Below are positions 62,566 to 64,000 of a stretch of 64,000 nt of DNA, piece by piece. The translations under genes were made by a program, and so were the position numbers. Origin of the DNA: Chryseobacterium herbae (lineage in GTDB: Bacteria > Bacteroidota > Bacteroidia > Flavobacteriales > Weeksellaceae); assembly GCF_025154075.1 (NCBI RefSeq), contig NZ_JAOAMU010000003.1, forward strand, positions 397,713 through 461,712. Reading direction: 5' to 3'. The number at the start of each line of letters is the position of its first letter. Within the stretch, counting starts at the first letter, position 1. The notes below the pieces were generated by a model that worked only from the letters and a program-made list of their open reading frames with translations, was not told the DNA's origin and ran no database searches.

Positions 62566-63300
62566 ATGAAAAAACTTTATTCGTTATTTGCTGTAGCATT
62601 TTTGGCAGCATCATTCTCTGCACAAGGAACCGAATCTTTTACTAATGTAACTGCGCCAGCTAATTCTTATGCAGGAGGGAATTATACCGGAGATAATAAT
62701 GTAAGCTGGACTTTTGCTGGTGCAAGAAAAGTGACTTCTACAGATAATATTACAGCAACTTCAGTTGGTTTTGATAGTAGTGGTACAAGAAGCGTTAGCG
62801 CAAGTTCAGGAGCAAATGGAGTTGGAAGTGTTACATATACTGTCAGATCTTATTTCACAGGCGGGACTGCAGCTAACAGAACAATTCAGGTGTATGTAAA
62901 TGGAACTATGTATGAAACATTTACATTATCGGCAATGTCTACAAATTATACGAGAACAGTAAGTGCGAATGTGCCAGGAAACGTAACTATCGAATTTAGG
63001 TCTACGGGCTCAAGACAAATAGTATTAGATGATGTTTCATGGACATCCGCAGGAGCTCTTGGAGTTGCAGACAGCAAAGGAAGAAAAGAAGTATTCATTA
63101 AAAATACTTCAGTTGATCAAGAAATTCATTTCGGTTTAAAAGCGGACGTTAAAATTTTCAATGTTAACGGACAACTTATTAAAACTGCATCTGTTAATGA
63201 AAATGGAACTTTAAACGTAATAGATCTTCAAAGGGGGATTTATATTGTAGCCGGAAATATTAATGGTAAAGCGGTTTCTGAGAAAATAATTAAAAGGTAA
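62566..63300 (+). CDS. Secreted protein with T9SS type A sorting domain
   Basis: A 244-residue protein: signal peptide MKKLYSLFAVAFLAASFSAQ, a beta-sandwich of about 140 residues (NSYAGGNYTGDNNVSWTFAGARKV ... NVTIEFRSTGSRQIVLDDVSWT) resembling carbohydrate-binding or adhesion domains, and a C-terminal type A sorting domain ending KIIKR. Cargo of T9SS. No catalytic motif. A terminator follows and another T9SS-type gene starts 90 bp later. Confidence 0.82.
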   Translation: MKKLYSLFAVAFLAASFSAQGTESFTNVTAPANSYAGGNYTGDNNVSWTFAGARKVTSTDNITATSVGFDSSGTRSVSASSGANGVGSVTYTVRSYFTGGTAANRTIQVYVNGTMYETFTLSAMSTNYTRTVSANVPGNVTIEFRSTGSRQIVLDDVSWTSAGALGVADSKGRKEVFIKNTSVDQEIHFGLKADVKIFNVNGQLIKTASVNENGTLNVIDLQRGIYIVAGNINGKAVSEKIIKR

Positions 63301-63323
63301 TTTTAATTAATTGTTAAATATAT

Positions 63324-63354
63324 ACCGTCATTTTAGTAAAGTGACGGTTTTTTT
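63324..63354 (+). terminator. Rho-independent terminator
   Basis: Stem ACCGTCA/TGACGGT, extended inside by TTTA/TAAA, with seven Ts. Confidence 0.87.
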
Positions 63355-63389
63355 GTATTTTTATCCTATAAATTTAAAAACTTTTTATA

Positions 63390-64000
63390 ATGAAAAAAAT
63401 CTTTACTGTTTTAGGATTAATTTCCGCTACTGCATTTATGAATGCTCAGATTGTGATCAATGAAGTATATGGAGGTGGGGGAAACTCAGGATCTACATAC
63501 AAAAATGATTTTGTAGAATTGAAAAATATAGGGTCTACTCCAGTTACTTTATCAGGTGCTACTTTACAATATGCTTCTGCTGCAAATGCTTTTAATCAAT
63601 ATCATCCTTTACCCGCTATTACATTAAATCCTGGGCAAAAGTACTTAATACAAGAAAGCGCAGGTGCAGGAGGTACAACCAATTTACCAACACCAGATTA
63701 TATTGCACCGGTTCCCACTAACTTTGGTTCCGGAACAAATACAGGAGCTGGATTTGCTATGGCGGCAGGGGCAGGGAAAATTGTTTTAGCAAATAATGGG
63801 GTACAGGTTGTAAGTCCTACTGATTCTAATGTGGTAGATTTTGTTGGCTATGGAACAACAGCGAATATATTCGAAGGTACAGGACCGGCTCCAGCTCCAT
63901 CAGCTGCGAATTCAGTTGCAAGAATTTCAGGTGATACGAATAATAATGCTGCAGATTTTGTTGCTGGAGCTCCAACTCCACAAAATACAACTTCAGGTTC
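63390..64000 (+). CDS. Lamin-tail-domain secreted protein, cut by window end
   Basis: A frame starting at ATG 63390 is open to the window end (over 200 residues). It begins with signal peptide MKKIFTVLGLISATAFMNAQ, followed by IVINEVYGGGGNSGSTYKNDFVELKNIG, the start of an LTD (lamin tail) domain, which continues to about residue 185 (NVVDFVGYG). In Bacteroidota such domains occur in large secreted nucleases and adhesins with T9SS signals; the rest is outside the window. Confidence 0.85.
   Translation, partial: MKKIFTVLGLISATAFMNAQIVINEVYGGGGNSGSTYKNDFVELKNIGSTPVTLSGATLQYASAANAFNQYHPLPAITLNPGQKYLIQESAGAGGTTNLPTPDYIAPVPTNFGSGTNTGAGFAMAAGAGKIVLANNGVQVVSPTDSNVVDFVGYGTTANIFEGTGPAPAPSAANSVARISGDTNNNAADFVAGAPTPQNTTSG

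Overview
The window looks like a stretch of chromosome from a Chryseobacterium-like flavobacterium (Bacteroidota, Weeksellaceae). This rests on: AT-rich DNA; several Bacteroidota-type promoters (a TTG box, then TAnnTTTG); secreted proteins with type IX secretion (T9SS) sorting domains of both type A and type B; compact MenE; a TonB-dependent receptor and other outer-membrane barrels; and many short intergenic repeats of the kind common in this group. No rRNA, CRISPR array, insertion sequence or prophage was seen.

Layout. 0-5.2 kb: an exported agmatine deiminase facing a 1,339-residue lectin-like T9SS protein. 5.7-6.4 kb: two near-identical tRNA-Gln(TTG) genes. 6.5-13.8 kb: MenE, ArfB, a GreA/GreB-like protein, a deoxyhypusine synthase homologue, an alkyltransferase-like protein without the acceptor cysteine, a lipase-like hydrolase and a T9SS protein, with repeat-rich spacers. 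13.9-17.2 kb: an XRE regulator and a four-gene membrane operon (GIDE-like, LemA, small membrane protein, DUF3592-like). 17.4-27.5 kb: htpG, recA, an MpaB-type oxygenase, a PAS-LuxR regulator, gap, pfkA and a DUF4846 lipoprotein, nearly all on the minus strand. 27.6-33.2 kb: two HxlR regulators, an AlkC/AlkD-like HEAT protein, an 800-bp gene-free stretch with three perfect DnaA boxes, and the two parts of a putative DNA-repair system (DUF4130-type protein and radical SAM protein) separated by a pirin/HxlR pair. 33.3-41.9 kb: HMG-CoA reductase followed by a tightly coupled chain of small genes, a CLC channel, sucC, MscS and a 1-Cys peroxiredoxin. 42-49 kb: outer-membrane protein, PepSY protein and TonB siderophore receptor, a Gfo/Idh oxidoreductase and an Uup-like ABC-F ATPase. 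49.3-58.2 kb: a deoxyribonucleotidase, a CarboxypepD_reg/hydrolase fusion, a GH25 lysozyme, NDH-2 and trmD (overlapping), an exonuclease-phosphatase protein, an Lrp regulator, deoC and dus. 58.3-64 kb: a lipoprotein, a very large outer-membrane protein and two T9SS cargo proteins, the last cut by the window end.

Most notable: the stretch at 28.87-29.67 kb is a candidate replication origin. It has three perfect TTATCCACA boxes on one strand within about 310 bp, next to AT-rich DNA. Highly expressed genes to its left (pfkA, gap, recA, htpG) run leftward, and those to its right (HMG-CoA reductase, CLC, sucC) run rightward. Other leads are the split radical SAM/DUF4130 repair pair, the PAHRV alkyltransferase-like protein, operator-like repeats beside both HxlR genes, a translationally coupled 55-residue membrane protein, a 690-bp tandem repeat inside the lectin-like T9SS gene, and at least six families of short intergenic inverted repeats.
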